Shown here one piece after another: positions 1 to 5,751 of a stretch of DNA of 5,815 nt (its first letter is position 1; each line of letters opens with the position of its first letter). Origin of the DNA: Bradyrhizobiaceae bacterium (GTDB taxonomy: Bacteria; Pseudomonadota; Alphaproteobacteria; Rhizobiales; Hyphomicrobiaceae); NCBI GenBank assembly GCA_947475855.1, contig CANJPN010000423.1, positions 1 through 5,815 on the forward strand, written 5' to 3'. The notes below the pieces were generated by a model. It did not search any database, was not told the origin of the DNA, and saw only the letters and a list, made by a program, of their open reading frames with translations. The translations under genes and the position numbers were made by a program.

Positions 1-147
1 AAAGTGCACCTGGGCTGCCGGCTGGAGCCGCGCTGGATCTATATTCGGCATCGCACGGACAGTTGGAACCGGATCGTGAAGGCGATCACGTCGCGAATTT
101 CGCTCGCTCGCCTCGACCCGGATCTGAAGGCCATGGAGGCGGCGTAG
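1..147 (+). CDS. C-terminal 48 residues of an unidentified protein (5' truncated by window edge)
   Basis: Reading frame 1 is open from the first base to a TAG at 145-147. It encodes 48 residues starting KVHLGCRLEPRWIYIRHRTD and ending in LDPDLKAMEAA. The residue mix (charged and aromatic residues, an amphipathic stretch around WNRIVKAITSRI) and the GC-rich third positions look like a true protein tail rather than a random frame. The gene faces the minus-strand amidohydrolase, with its stop 37 bases from that gene's stop, so the two converge. I do not recognise the family. The pattern is loosely like the end of a LysR-type effector domain, but that is not supportable from 48 residues. Confidence 0.6.
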   Translation, partial: KVHLGCRLEPRWIYIRHRTDSWNRIVKAITSRISLARLDPDLKAMEAA

Positions 148-184
148 CACATTGGCCGGATGTGCATCGGAGACTGCCAGGGCT

Positions 185-1849
185 TCAGCGCGCGCCATCG
201 AATGGCCCGGCGGCGTGCACGATCCGCCCGCCAACCATTGTGAGCAGCGACCGGGTCGCGCCCATTTCAGCCAGCGGCACCGTGAGGTAGTCCCGGTCGA
301 GAACAGCGAGATCTACGAGCCGGCCGGCTTCCAGCGTTCCCCGCGAGCCCTCATCGAAGGCAAACCACGCGCTGCCGCGTGTATAGAGGCGCAAGGCCTG
401 TTCGCGCGTCGGCAATTCGCTGAGGTTGCGTGTCGGCAGTCCTTCGACGGTTCGCCCATCGATCATCCAGCGCAGTGAGACGAAGGGGTGGTAGCTCATG
501 ACGCGATGAGCATCCGTGCCGCCGCCGACCTGGACGCCCAGATCAAGTGCGGATTTGATCGGCGGCGAGCGCTCCATGCCGGGCCTCGACGCGACGAAGG
601 ACGATGCGGCGAAATAAAGCCCGTTCTGCATCAGCCAGCCCACGCCCAACGACTTCATCCGTTGGAGCGACACGGATGAAGCATCGTGCAGATGGGCGAT
701 CGACCAGCGCAGCCCGCGCAGGGGCGTTTCGCGATCGACACGCTCGAAGATGTCCAGGAGGTGATGAACCGAGCGGTCGTTGTTCCAGTGTGCCGTCAGT
801 GTCAGTCCGCGTCCCGCCGCCCAACGCGCGACATCGGTGAAGGCAGCGATCTGGGCTTCGCTTGGGGTATCGTTGTTGTAAAGGCCCCAGGTGATGCGCT
901 CGCCGATGCCGTTGAAGCGCAGCATGCCGTCGCCGATTCCCATCGGCAGGAAACGTGTCAATGCTTGGAGATCGGCGAGCTCGGTGCCGGGGCGCGGCGC
1001 AGAAATCGAATAAGCGACGCGCAGCGTCAGCCCGCCTGACTGCCAAAGCCGAATCAGGGTCTCGTAGTCCTCCGGGGCGAGATTGTGGCCACCAGGATCG
1101 ATGATTCCGGTGACGCCGTGCCGGTTGAGTTCGGAGAAGAAACGCCGCGTGCCTTCGGCCGCCTCGTGTTCGCTGGGACGCGGCAACCGTTCGTAGAGCG
1201 TTGTGATGGCGCCCGTATCCCCGCTGATCCAACCGTTGGGGAGGCCAGCTTCATCCCGCTCGTGCTTCGCCCCTGCAGGCAAGTTCGTTTCACCCTCGAT
1301 CCCAAATGCGCGCCGTGCGGCTTGCGACAGCAGGATCGCGCGATAGAACAGTTGAATGTAGACCCGCCTGCCCGGTGCCGCCTCGGCAATCTCGGCATCG
1401 GTTGGGCGTCGCCGTTCAGCGAATTGTCCGGGCGTCCATCCGCCACCCACGACGATCCAAGCGTCTGCTCGCGTTTTCGTTGCCGCGAGCCTTATGCGTT
1501 GCATCGCTTCGCTGATTGTCGATGCGCCGATGAAGCTCGTTTCGGTCGTCGTGCGCAGGCCTGCACGGATGGCGTGGATGTGTGAATCGATCAGGCCCGG
1601 AATGACCGTCCGTCCACCCAGATCGATGGTTCGCGTTTCCAGTCCTTGCGACGGCAGCATCTCGGAGGCACTGCCGACGGCCAGGATGCGATCGCCGCGC
1701 ACGGCGATGCTGTCGGCAATCCGCGATTGCTGATCGAGCGTGACGATGCGGCCGTTGACCAGAACCACGTCGGCCGGCTGAGCGGCGCCCGTGTCCGCAA
1801 AGGTCAGAAGTGCGAATGCTGCTGCAAATACGAACGAGAGCGAGTGCAT
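185..1849 (-). CDS. Exported metal-dependent amidohydrolase, YtcJ-like (Amidohydrolase_3)
   Basis: The 554-residue protein has the architecture of the YtcJ/Amidohydrolase_3 branch of the amidohydrolase superfamily, which are metal-dependent hydrolases of C-N or ester bonds. Residues 1-23 form a hydrophobic signal-peptide-like segment ending GAA|Q, so a periplasmic location is likely. Residues 28-60 and 500-545 form the composite beta-sandwich (VLVNGRIVTLD; GTLEAGRLVDLAVLD). The metal site is visible as H90-x-H92 (GLIDSHIHA), H354 (LTAHWNND), H386 (IAHLHD) and D446 (GGGTDAH). The length is normal for the family. The ATG at 1849 is the only sensible start: a stop codon lies four codons upstream, and there is no clear Shine-Dalgarno sequence. 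The n-region has no Lys or Arg, which is unusual for a signal peptide. The substrate is unknown. It appears to be a stand-alone gene; the next minus-strand gene upstream is 190 bases away. Confidence 0.93.
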   Translation of the reverse strand: MHSLSFVFAAAFALLTFADTGAAQPADVVLVNGRIVTLDQQSRIADSIAVRGDRILAVGSASEMLPSQGLETRTIDLGGRTVIPGLIDSHIHAIRAGLRTTTETSFIGASTISEAMQRIRLAATKTRADAWIVVGGGWTPGQFAERRRPTDAEIAEAAPGRRVYIQLFYRAILLSQAARRAFGIEGETNLPAGAKHERDEAGLPNGWISGDTGAITTLYERLPRPSEHEAAEGTRRFFSELNRHGVTGIIDPGGHNLAPEDYETLIRLWQSGGLTLRVAYSISAPRPGTELADLQALTRFLPMGIGDGMLRFNGIGERITWGLYNNDTPSEAQIAAFTDVARWAAGRGLTLTAHWNNDRSVHHLLDIFERVDRETPLRGLRWSIAHLHDASSVSLQRMKSLGVGWLMQNGLYFAASSFVASRPGMERSPPIKSALDLGVQVGGGTDAHRVMSYHPFVSLRWMIDGRTVEGLPTRNLSELPTREQALRLYTRGSAWFAFDEGSRGTLEAGRLVDLAVLDRDYLTVPLAEMGATRSLLTMVGGRIVHAAGPFDGAR

Positions 1850-1868
1850 GGGGACAGGCTAAAGCATC

Positions 1869-1989
1869 ATCCGATCGGACGGAATCGCAATCGCTATTCT
1901 CCGGTCTGAGAAAGTTGGTCCAGGATCAAAAGAGGGGAGCAGTTTCATCCGATCAATCGGTCGCCTTTGGCGATCGGACACAATCGGAT
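1869..1989. repeat. Intergenic cluster of ATCGGAT-type dyads with a stem-loop
   Basis: The 190-base gap 1850-2039 has no gene. It contains a perfect 10-bp palindrome TCCGATCGGA (1870-1879) and a near-direct repeat CGATCGGACnnAATCG at 1872-1887 and 1971-1986. It also holds an imperfect stem-loop in which ATCCGAT (1947-1953) pairs with ATCGGAT (1983-1989) and CGGTCGCC pairs with GGCGATCG (one G-T pair) around a TTT loop (1966-1968). This layout resembles dispersed palindromic intergenic elements of alphaproteobacteria. It could also serve as a weak terminator for the Cys-rich gene to its right, or as an operator region for the amidohydrolase to its left. The structure is seen directly; its function is inferred. 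Confidence 0.5.
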
Positions 1990-2039
1990 CCCGTTCCAGG
2001 CCAGAGCATTGGCTGCGGCTGTGCGCTTGCGGCGGGGAG

Positions 2040-2309
2040 TTAACCGCCCCAGGTGCAGCGCATCTCCTGGCAGTTCTGGGACCGCCCGCCAATTTCGCAC
2101 CGCGCCTTCACGAACTGGCACACGCGGCAGGTGTAGGACGACAGGCAGCCCCGAGTTGAGCCCCCTCGGTCGAAGCGGCAGGTCCGTATCGTCTGGCAGT
2201 TGCGCTGCGCAGCCGTCGCCAGGCCATTACTCGATTGGGCCTGAACGGATGGGGCCGACGCGAGCGCGAGCAGCGCGGTCGCCGCGAACGTCAACAGTAA
2301 GCCACGCAT
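2040..2309 (-). CDS. Small secreted cysteine-rich protein (8 Cys), function unknown
   Basis: The 89-residue protein begins MRGLLLTFAATALLALASAP, a textbook signal peptide with predicted cleavage after VQA (residue 24). The mature chain of about 65 residues contains eight cysteines (38, 44, 55, 61, 64, 71, 80, 85), enough for four disulfides, and is rich in Arg, Gln and Ser/Thr. The pairs C61-x2-C64 and C80-x4-C85 are the tightest spacings. The frame is open upstream to an ATG at 2429, but that longer version would bury the signal peptide. The ATG at 2309 has a good AGGTGG ribosome site five bases away, so I chose it. I recognise no named family. The even cysteine count and the leader suggest a disulfide-stabilised periplasmic or extracellular protein; metal binding is an alternative. 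It is divergently oriented to the OmpA-like gene. Confidence 0.75.
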   Translation of the reverse strand: MRGLLLTFAATALLALASAPSVQAQSSNGLATAAQRNCQTIRTCRFDRGGSTRGCLSSYTCRVCQFVKARCEIGGRSQNCQEMRCTWGG

Positions 2310-2314
2310 TTCCG

Positions 2315-2320
2315 CCACCT
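2315..2320 (-). promoter_or_regulatory. Ribosome binding site fixing the start of the Cys-rich gene
   Basis: Read on the minus strand, AGGTGG lies five bases (CGGAA) before the ATG at 2309. It decides in favour of the 89-residue product over a longer in-frame start at 2429. Confidence 0.7.
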
Positions 2321-2561
2321 CAGATGATCGCCCGATTAGAGATCGCCACTGTTCCGTGCCGCTGCAGGCGAGGCAACGGCTGATCGGCAGATGGGGCTGA
2401 TCTCCTGTGGACTGTTGTAGCAGCGCCACGTACGCGATTTGTGGGTGAGGGGCTTGGCGGTAGGTGGCCGAGTTTGCTCCTGGGGGTGGCCCTGGGCCTC
2501 CCGGGTCATTGAAGTCGGCACTGCGTCATCCGGGGGCGTACACCACACTTTCTCTCATACG

Positions 2562-2591
2562 CTGGCAATTTCTCATGTATTCGTGGATAAT
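2562..2591 (+). promoter_or_regulatory. Candidate sigma70-type promoter for the OmpA-like gene
   Basis: CTGGCA (2562-2567, 4/6 to the -35 consensus) and GATAAT (2586-2591, 5/6 to the -10 consensus) are 18 bases apart in the most AT-rich part of the spacer. Transcription would begin near 2598, giving a leader of roughly 65 bases. This is prediction by eye only. Confidence 0.4.
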
Positions 2592-2662
2592 CGGATTGCC
2601 GGAGTGAGCGTCAGCTGCGGGCAGGCGGGGGCGGCTGGGGCGTGTGACCGGGAGTGAAGGAG

Positions 2663-3733
2663 ATGTTCGCGTTTCTCCGCGTTATCGTGTTCTATCTGGG
2701 CTTCGCTGCGCTTCTGGTCTGGGGCATGTTCGCCTTGGGTTGGGCCGATGCGCTGGAGTTGCCCGGCTTCGAAGGTACGCGTGTGCCGGTTGCGACCGTA
2801 CCGCCTGTGGTTCCAGTGGCCGTGTCGTCGGTGCCCGTGTCGAATTCGACAAGGAACGAGGCTCCGCTGAAGTCGCCACCGCCGAGTGAGGCTCGGCCTG
2901 CGGCAGCGCTGCCGGAAATCAAGCCCGAGCCCAAGCGCGTCGTTGTCGATACGCCGCCCTCGCTCCCTGCGCCCCAAGCTGCTGTGCCCGTGGCCCCGCC
3001 ATCGCCGCCGGTTCGTACCGAAGTGGCGATCGCCGCGCCGGCCGCCCAGCCGCAACGGGTGGTGGAGCCACCCTCGGTCGCCCAGCCTTCGCCTCCGCCG
3101 CTCAAGGAGGTGAAGACGCCGGAAGCCATCGTTGCGCCGGTTGTTCCGCCGCCACGCCAGCCCGTTGTCGTCACACCGCCCGCTCCCCCTCCGGCGCGCA
3201 CCGTTGATGCCGCGCCGGTCAAGCCAACGATTGCGCCTGCTCCTGCGCCTACGCCGCCGCCGCAAGTCCGTGCGGCTGCCCCCGCCGAGCCTTCGGTCAA
3301 GTCCTGGGCAGCCGGTTACCGGATCGCGGGCTTCGGTCCTGATGCGCTGGTCGATCTGCTCGGTGATGCCCGACGCGCCCGCGACGACATCGCCTGCGTC
3401 ATGTTCCGCAACGTCGTGTTCAAGTCTGGTACGACGGTCTATCAGCCGCGCGCTCGGGCCGAGTTGGAATTGGTTGCCAAGGTACTGGCTGAAAATCCAG
3501 GTCAGCGTGTCGAATTGGGCAGCCGCCTCGGGCCGGGCCGCCCCATGTCGACGGATGCAAAGCTACGGACCGACCGCTCGGGCCTCGTGAGAGACGACCT
3601 GATCGCGCTGGGCGTTGCGCCTTCGCGTCTCGCGATCGACACGCACGAAGCCTACGAGCGCGTTGCCGAGGATGTGGCCCGCGTCAAAGGCGGGCGCGTC
3701 CAATCCATCGGTGTTTGCGTGCACGCGAGTTGA
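2663..3733 (+). CDS. Membrane-anchored proline-rich protein with degenerate OmpA-like C-terminal domain
   Basis: From the ATG the product is 356 residues. Residues 2-27 are a hydrophobic segment (FAFLRVIVFYLGFAALLVWG), either an uncleaved inner-membrane anchor or a signal peptide with a possible ADA|L cleavage site. Residues 38-214 are a linker with about 50 prolines and no aromatic residue, like TonB or other periplasm-spanning linkers. Residues from about 240 to 355 follow the OmpA/MotB pattern: FRNVVFKSGTTVY strand, helix ARAELELVAKVLAENPG, then VELGSR, LRTDRSGLVRDDLIALGVAP and a final strand. The OmpA aspartate (usual GHTD motif) is replaced here by GSRL, while the arginine of the LSxxRA motif appears kept in LRTDRSG. 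C245 and C352 could form a disulfide. GGAG at 2651-2654 is spaced eight bases from ATG 2663; a GTG at 2654 would add three residues. The likely role is in the cell envelope, spanning the periplasm; the partner is unknown. Confidence 0.8.
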   Translation: MFAFLRVIVFYLGFAALLVWGMFALGWADALELPGFEGTRVPVATVPPVVPVAVSSVPVSNSTRNEAPLKSPPPSEARPAAALPEIKPEPKRVVVDTPPSLPAPQAAVPVAPPSPPVRTEVAIAAPAAQPQRVVEPPSVAQPSPPPLKEVKTPEAIVAPVVPPPRQPVVVTPPAPPPARTVDAAPVKPTIAPAPAPTPPPQVRAAAPAEPSVKSWAAGYRIAGFGPDALVDLLGDARRARDDIACVMFRNVVFKSGTTVYQPRARAELELVAKVLAENPGQRVELGSRLGPGRPMSTDAKLRTDRSGLVRDDLIALGVAPSRLAIDTHEAYERVAEDVARVKGGRVQSIGVCVHAS

Positions 3734-3737
3734 CCCT

Positions 3738-4175
3738 TCACAACGTGACGACGATGTAATCGTTTTCGACGGTCACCTGGAACGTCTCGAGCTTGCGCGG
3801 CGCATCGGCTTTGGCTGGATCGTCTTCCCCGACGAGGCTCGCTCCGCGCTCCACGTCGACTTTGTACGCCCGTACTTTCACGGTCTCCGGGTCGCACCAC
3901 GACTTGCCCGTCGCCAGATCGAATTCCCAGGAATGCCAGGGGCAGCGCAGGATCTCGCCCGGACGGGAGTAGCTGTATTGGCCGGGTTGGGGCGCCTCGA
4001 CGAGGCCGACGAGCTTGCCGTGTACGAGGCTTCCGCCGGCATGGGGGCAGCGATTGGAGATGGCGTAAAGCCGCCCTCCGACATTGAAGACGACGACCGG
4101 CCGCCCCGCAGCCTCGACCAGCTTGCGCGAACCGGCCGGCACCTCGCTCGCCTTCGCAACGATATGGCGCGCCAT
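3738..4175 (-). CDS. Rieske [2Fe-2S] protein
   Basis: The 145-residue protein is essentially a single Rieske domain. The cluster ligands are visible as C43-x-H45 (NRCPHAGGSL) and C78-x2-H81 (CPWHSWEFD), and the typical leading strand (GRPVVVFNVGGRLYAISNRC) precedes them. Rieske proteins of this size act as electron carriers for ring-hydroxylating oxygenases or as small accessory subunits. There is no signal peptide or membrane segment, so it should be cytoplasmic. The 32 residues between the two ligand pairs (QPGQYSYSRPGEI region) are longer than in minimal Rieske ferredoxins, and 40-odd C-terminal residues follow (GEDDPAKADAPRK, then a last strand ending YIVVTL). It starts three bases after the stop of the amidohydrolase gene and has its own AGGAG eight bases upstream, so the two are co-transcribed and probably translationally coupled. 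No oxygenase or reductase gene lies in the window. Confidence 0.93.
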   Translation of the reverse strand: MARHIVAKASEVPAGSRKLVEAAGRPVVVFNVGGRLYAISNRCPHAGGSLVHGKLVGLVEAPQPGQYSYSRPGEILRCPWHSWEFDLATGKSWCDPETVKVRAYKVDVERGASLVGEDDPAKADAPRKLETFQVTVENDYIVVTL

Positions 4176-4178
4176 GGC

Positions 4179-5297
4179 TCAGGCTCCTGCCTTTATGGCC
4201 TGAACCGTCAGCCCCAGCCGGGGGTAGGTCGCCAAGGGATTGTCGATCCGCATCCGGTGGTGCAGCCGCTCGGGGATGCCGCGCGAGATCACGTCGTCGC
4301 CGTCGAACTGCCAGTGCGGGAAATCCGACGCATAGAGCAGCACGTCCTCGCTGCCCAGATGCTCCAGCACGCGCTCGATCGCGTTGCCGTTCTCCGGCCC
4401 GTCGATCGGTTGCGCCGTCAGCCGGAAATGGTCGCGGAAGATCTCGGCCGGCGGACGGTTGACCCACGGCACCTCGGATCGCACGCCGCGCCAGAACTTG
4501 CCGAGCCGCCACAGGAACGCCGGCACCCATGTGACGCCTGACTCGATCAGCACCACCTTCAGCCCGGGATGCTTCTGGAACACGCCTTCCGTGATCAGGC
4601 TCGCCACCTGGCTCTGGAAGCCGAGCGACTGCGCGGAGTAATCCTCGATGTAGTAGCTGGGCCAGCCGAGCGACGTCACAGGATGCCGGTAGGCCGAACC
4701 CGCATGCACCCCGATCGGCAACCCATGCCGCTCGGCTGCCGCATAGATCGGCCACAACTGACGACGCCCAAGCGGCACCTCGCCCATCGCGAGCACCAGG
4801 ACCTGCACGAAGCGCGGGTCGCCGGCTCGCCGCTCGATCTCCTCGACGGCGCGCTCCACGCTCTGCAGCGGCACCACGATCGAGGCCCGCAGCCGCGGAT
4901 CGCGATCGAGCCACTCCTTCGCGATCCAGTCGTTGAGCGCGCGGCACAGCACGACGGCCATGTCTTCGCTCATCAGGAGTTGCACGCCGTAAATGCAATT
5001 GAGGATCGCGAGGCTCGAGCCCCAGCGGTCGAGGGTGAGATCGCAGAGTTGCTTGACGTCCAAGCCCGCGCGTCCGTTCTTGTCGCGCCAATCCGGGCGT
5101 GCGCTCAACGGTGAATTCGGCGGATAGCTCTGCGACTCGAGGTTCACCTCGCGCTCGATCACCGCCTCGCGCCAGTGCGCGTCGAGATACGGCAGCAGCG
5201 CCTGCATGCCCGGCACGGTCGGGTGAACGTCGCAATCGACGCCCCGGAAATTTGCCCCGACCGACGTCGGCTCGCCCAACTTCGGCTCCATCGACAC
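4179..5297 (-). CDS. Amidohydrolase family protein (Amidohydro_2, ACMSD-like)
   Basis: The 372-residue cytoplasmic protein belongs to the Amidohydro_2 family, which includes ACMSD and related TIM-barrel decarboxylases and hydrolases of ring-derived carboxylates. Visible active-site elements are D21-C-D23-V-H25-P at the end of the first strand, H198 (IGVHAG), E252 (LIESGVTWVP, a signature of one subfamily) and D325 (YASDFPHWQ). FQKHPGLKVVLIESG and SLGWPSYYIEDY are also typical of that subfamily. The length is normal. I chose the GTG at 5297 because GGAGG lies seven bases before it; an ATG two codons downstream is a poorer fit at 13 bases. It is the first gene of a two-gene operon with the Rieske protein, suggesting breakdown of an aromatic or ring-cleaved compound. 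The substrate, and whether the reaction is decarboxylation or hydrolysis, cannot be told. Confidence 0.92.
   Translation of the reverse strand: MSMEPKLGEPTSVGANFRGVDCDVHPTVPGMQALLPYLDAHWREAVIEREVNLESQSYPPNSPLSARPDWRDKNGRAGLDVKQLCDLTLDRWGSSLAILNCIYGVQLLMSEDMAVVLCRALNDWIAKEWLDRDPRLRASIVVPLQSVERAVEEIERRAGDPRFVQVLVLAMGEVPLGRRQLWPIYAAAERHGLPIGVHAGSAYRHPVTSLGWPSYYIEDYSAQSLGFQSQVASLITEGVFQKHPGLKVVLIESGVTWVPAFLWRLGKFWRGVRSEVPWVNRPPAEIFRDHFRLTAQPIDGPENGNAIERVLEHLGSEDVLLYASDFPHWQFDGDDVISRGIPERLHHRMRIDNPLATYPRLGLTVQAIKAGA
4184..4188 (-). promoter_or_regulatory. Ribosome binding site of the Rieske gene, inside the end of the amidohydrolase gene
   Basis: AGGAG on the minus strand, eight bases before the ATG at 4175, lies within the last codons of the upstream amidohydrolase gene. 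This placement favours translational coupling of the two products. Confidence 0.65.
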
Positions 5298-5304
5298 GCA
5301 CCTG

Positions 5305-5309
5305 CCTCC
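5305..5309 (-). promoter_or_regulatory. Ribosome binding site supporting a GTG start
   Basis: GGAGG on the minus strand, seven bases before the GTG at 5297, supports GTG rather than the ATG at 5291 as the start of the amidohydrolase. Confidence 0.65.
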
Positions 5310-5361
5310 CGCGATTTATCTCCCGGCGGCAAGTTTACACGCAATCAGCTGACGCGATCGA

Positions 5362-5397
5362 GTCTGCGCATGTCTCGTTGTCTGCGCATGTCTCGTT
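5362..5397. repeat. Perfect 2 x 18 bp tandem duplication
   Basis: GTCTGCGCATGTCTCGTT occurs twice head to tail (5362-5379 and 5380-5397) without a mismatch. Each copy contains the palindrome TGCGCA. It lies 65-100 bases upstream of the start of the amidohydrolase/Rieske operon, so it is either a pair of regulator sites or a recent slippage duplication. Confidence 0.8.
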
Positions 5398-5436
5398 TGC
5401 GAGCCTGAGCAGGTTGCTGCCGGTAGAAAATCCGCT

Positions 5437-5530
5437 GTCATCCCGGGGCTCGTCCCCGGGAACCACGCGGCGTTACGTCCGACGTTGGTTTGTCCGGGCC
5501 GTGGATCCCGGCAACGAGTGCCGGGATGAC
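5437..5530. repeat. REP/BIME-like intergenic element: inverted pair of hairpins
   Basis: The element is bounded by perfect 10-bp inverted ends, GTCATCCCGG (5437-5446) and CCGGGATGAC (5521-5530). The inverted similarity extends to about 31 bases with five mismatches. Each arm folds on its own. The left arm makes an 8-bp stem TCCCGGGG/CCCCGGGA around loop CTCGT (5441-5461), and the right arm a 9-bp stem ATCCCGGCA/TGCCGGGAT around loop ACGAG (5505-5527). This matches the general form of dispersed GTCATCCC-type palindromic repeats found between genes in many proteobacteria. It is not a protein gene, although its minus strand reads through as VIPALVAGIHG, a translation often produced by such repeats. 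Confidence 0.8.
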
Positions 5531-5559
5531 GATTTTACATTGGGATACGAGAGCATCGA

Positions 5560-5578
5560 GAGCCGCGTGGCGCGGCTC
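5560..5578. terminator. Terminator-like hairpin downstream of the right-end minus-strand reading frame
   Basis: GAGCCGCG (5560-5567) and CGCGGCTC (5571-5578) form a perfect 8-bp stem with a TGG loop, starting 19 bases beyond the stop at 5598 in minus-strand direction. The run after the stem on the minus strand (TCGATGCTCTCG) is only weakly T-rich. On the plus strand it is followed by GGGGTTTC, but no plus-strand gene precedes it. Placement fits a terminator for minus-strand transcription. Confidence 0.4.
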
Positions 5579-5597
5579 GGGGTTTCTGCCCGTCAGC

Positions 5598-5726
5598 TCA
5601 ACTGTACGGCAGCTTGGGTTCGGTGCCCGCATGCCGATAGCGCCAGTCGTCTCCGCGCGCGACCTGCTCGTGCTTTTCGACGCAATCCGGGTAGTGCCCC
5701 AACACGTGGTGTAAGCCCACAGGCAT
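5598..5726 (-). CDS. Short reading frame of 42 residues, possible small protein or displaced C-terminus
   Basis: From the ATG at 5726 to TGA at 5598 the frame encodes MPVGLHHVLGHYPDCVEKHE, then QVARGDDWRYRHAGTEPKLPYS. The balanced mix of charged and aromatic residues, and G or C at about 78% of third positions, look protein-like. A hairpin follows soon after the stop. However, there is no good ribosome site before the ATG, and the frame stays open for 21 codons upstream (GNPGRLTIRAAALRI precedes the Met) until a TGA. It may therefore be a true small gene, or the C-terminus of the gene entering from the right, displaced by a frameshift. I do not recognise a family. Confidence 0.4.
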   Translation of the reverse strand: MPVGLHHVLGHYPDCVEKHEQVARGDDWRYRHAGTEPKLPYS

Positions 5727-5751
5727 GATCCGGAGCGCCGCGGCTCGGATT

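Larger units (their letters stand above)
2310..2662. other. Divergent intergenic region
   Basis: These 353 bases separate the minus-strand Cys-rich gene from the plus-strand OmpA-like gene and should hold both promoters. I see no convincing gene. The left half is GC-rich and featureless apart from a TCTAAT hexamer (minus strand, near 2333-2338) that could be a -10 box but has no good -35. The stretch 2548-2600 is clearly AT-richer than its surroundings, repeats TTTCTC twice, and contains the promoter candidate listed separately. Confidence 0.6.

Noticed and set aside
147..165. Hairpin GCACAT/ATGTGC between the first two convergent genes, considered as a terminator.
   Set aside because: The stem is only 6 bp with a 7-base loop and no T-run on either side; too weak to call.
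1085..1585. Plus-strand 166-residue frame opposite the exported amidohydrolase.
   Set aside because: It is antisense to a gene with clear metal-binding motifs; no ribosome site and no recognisable features.
2310..2429. Longer version of the Cys-rich protein starting at 2429 (129 residues).
   Set aside because: It would place the signal peptide 40 residues inside the protein, whereas ATG 2309 has a good ribosome site.
2573..3300. Long minus-strand frames opposite the proline-rich gene (230 and 202 residues), rich in Arg/Gly or Gly/Thr.
   Set aside because: They are the antisense of proline and alanine codons, which gives low-complexity Arg/Gly or Gly/Thr chains with no ribosome site.
3652..5301. 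A 549-residue open frame on the minus strand overlapping both the amidohydrolase and Rieske genes.
   Set aside because: It is a shadow frame caused by GC-rich codons. Its translation is dominated by Arg, Ala and Gly with no family motif, while the two overlapping frames carry clear active-site and cluster motifs.
5315..5344. TTGCGT-18-GATAAA (minus strand) as the promoter of the amidohydrolase/Rieske operon.
   Set aside because: The -35 matches only 3/6, and the implied start would fall on the ribosome binding site, so translation would lack it.
5438..5632. A 64-residue minus-strand frame reading VIPALVAGIHGP.
   Set aside because: It is a translation of the intergenic hairpin repeat, a well-known source of false small proteins.
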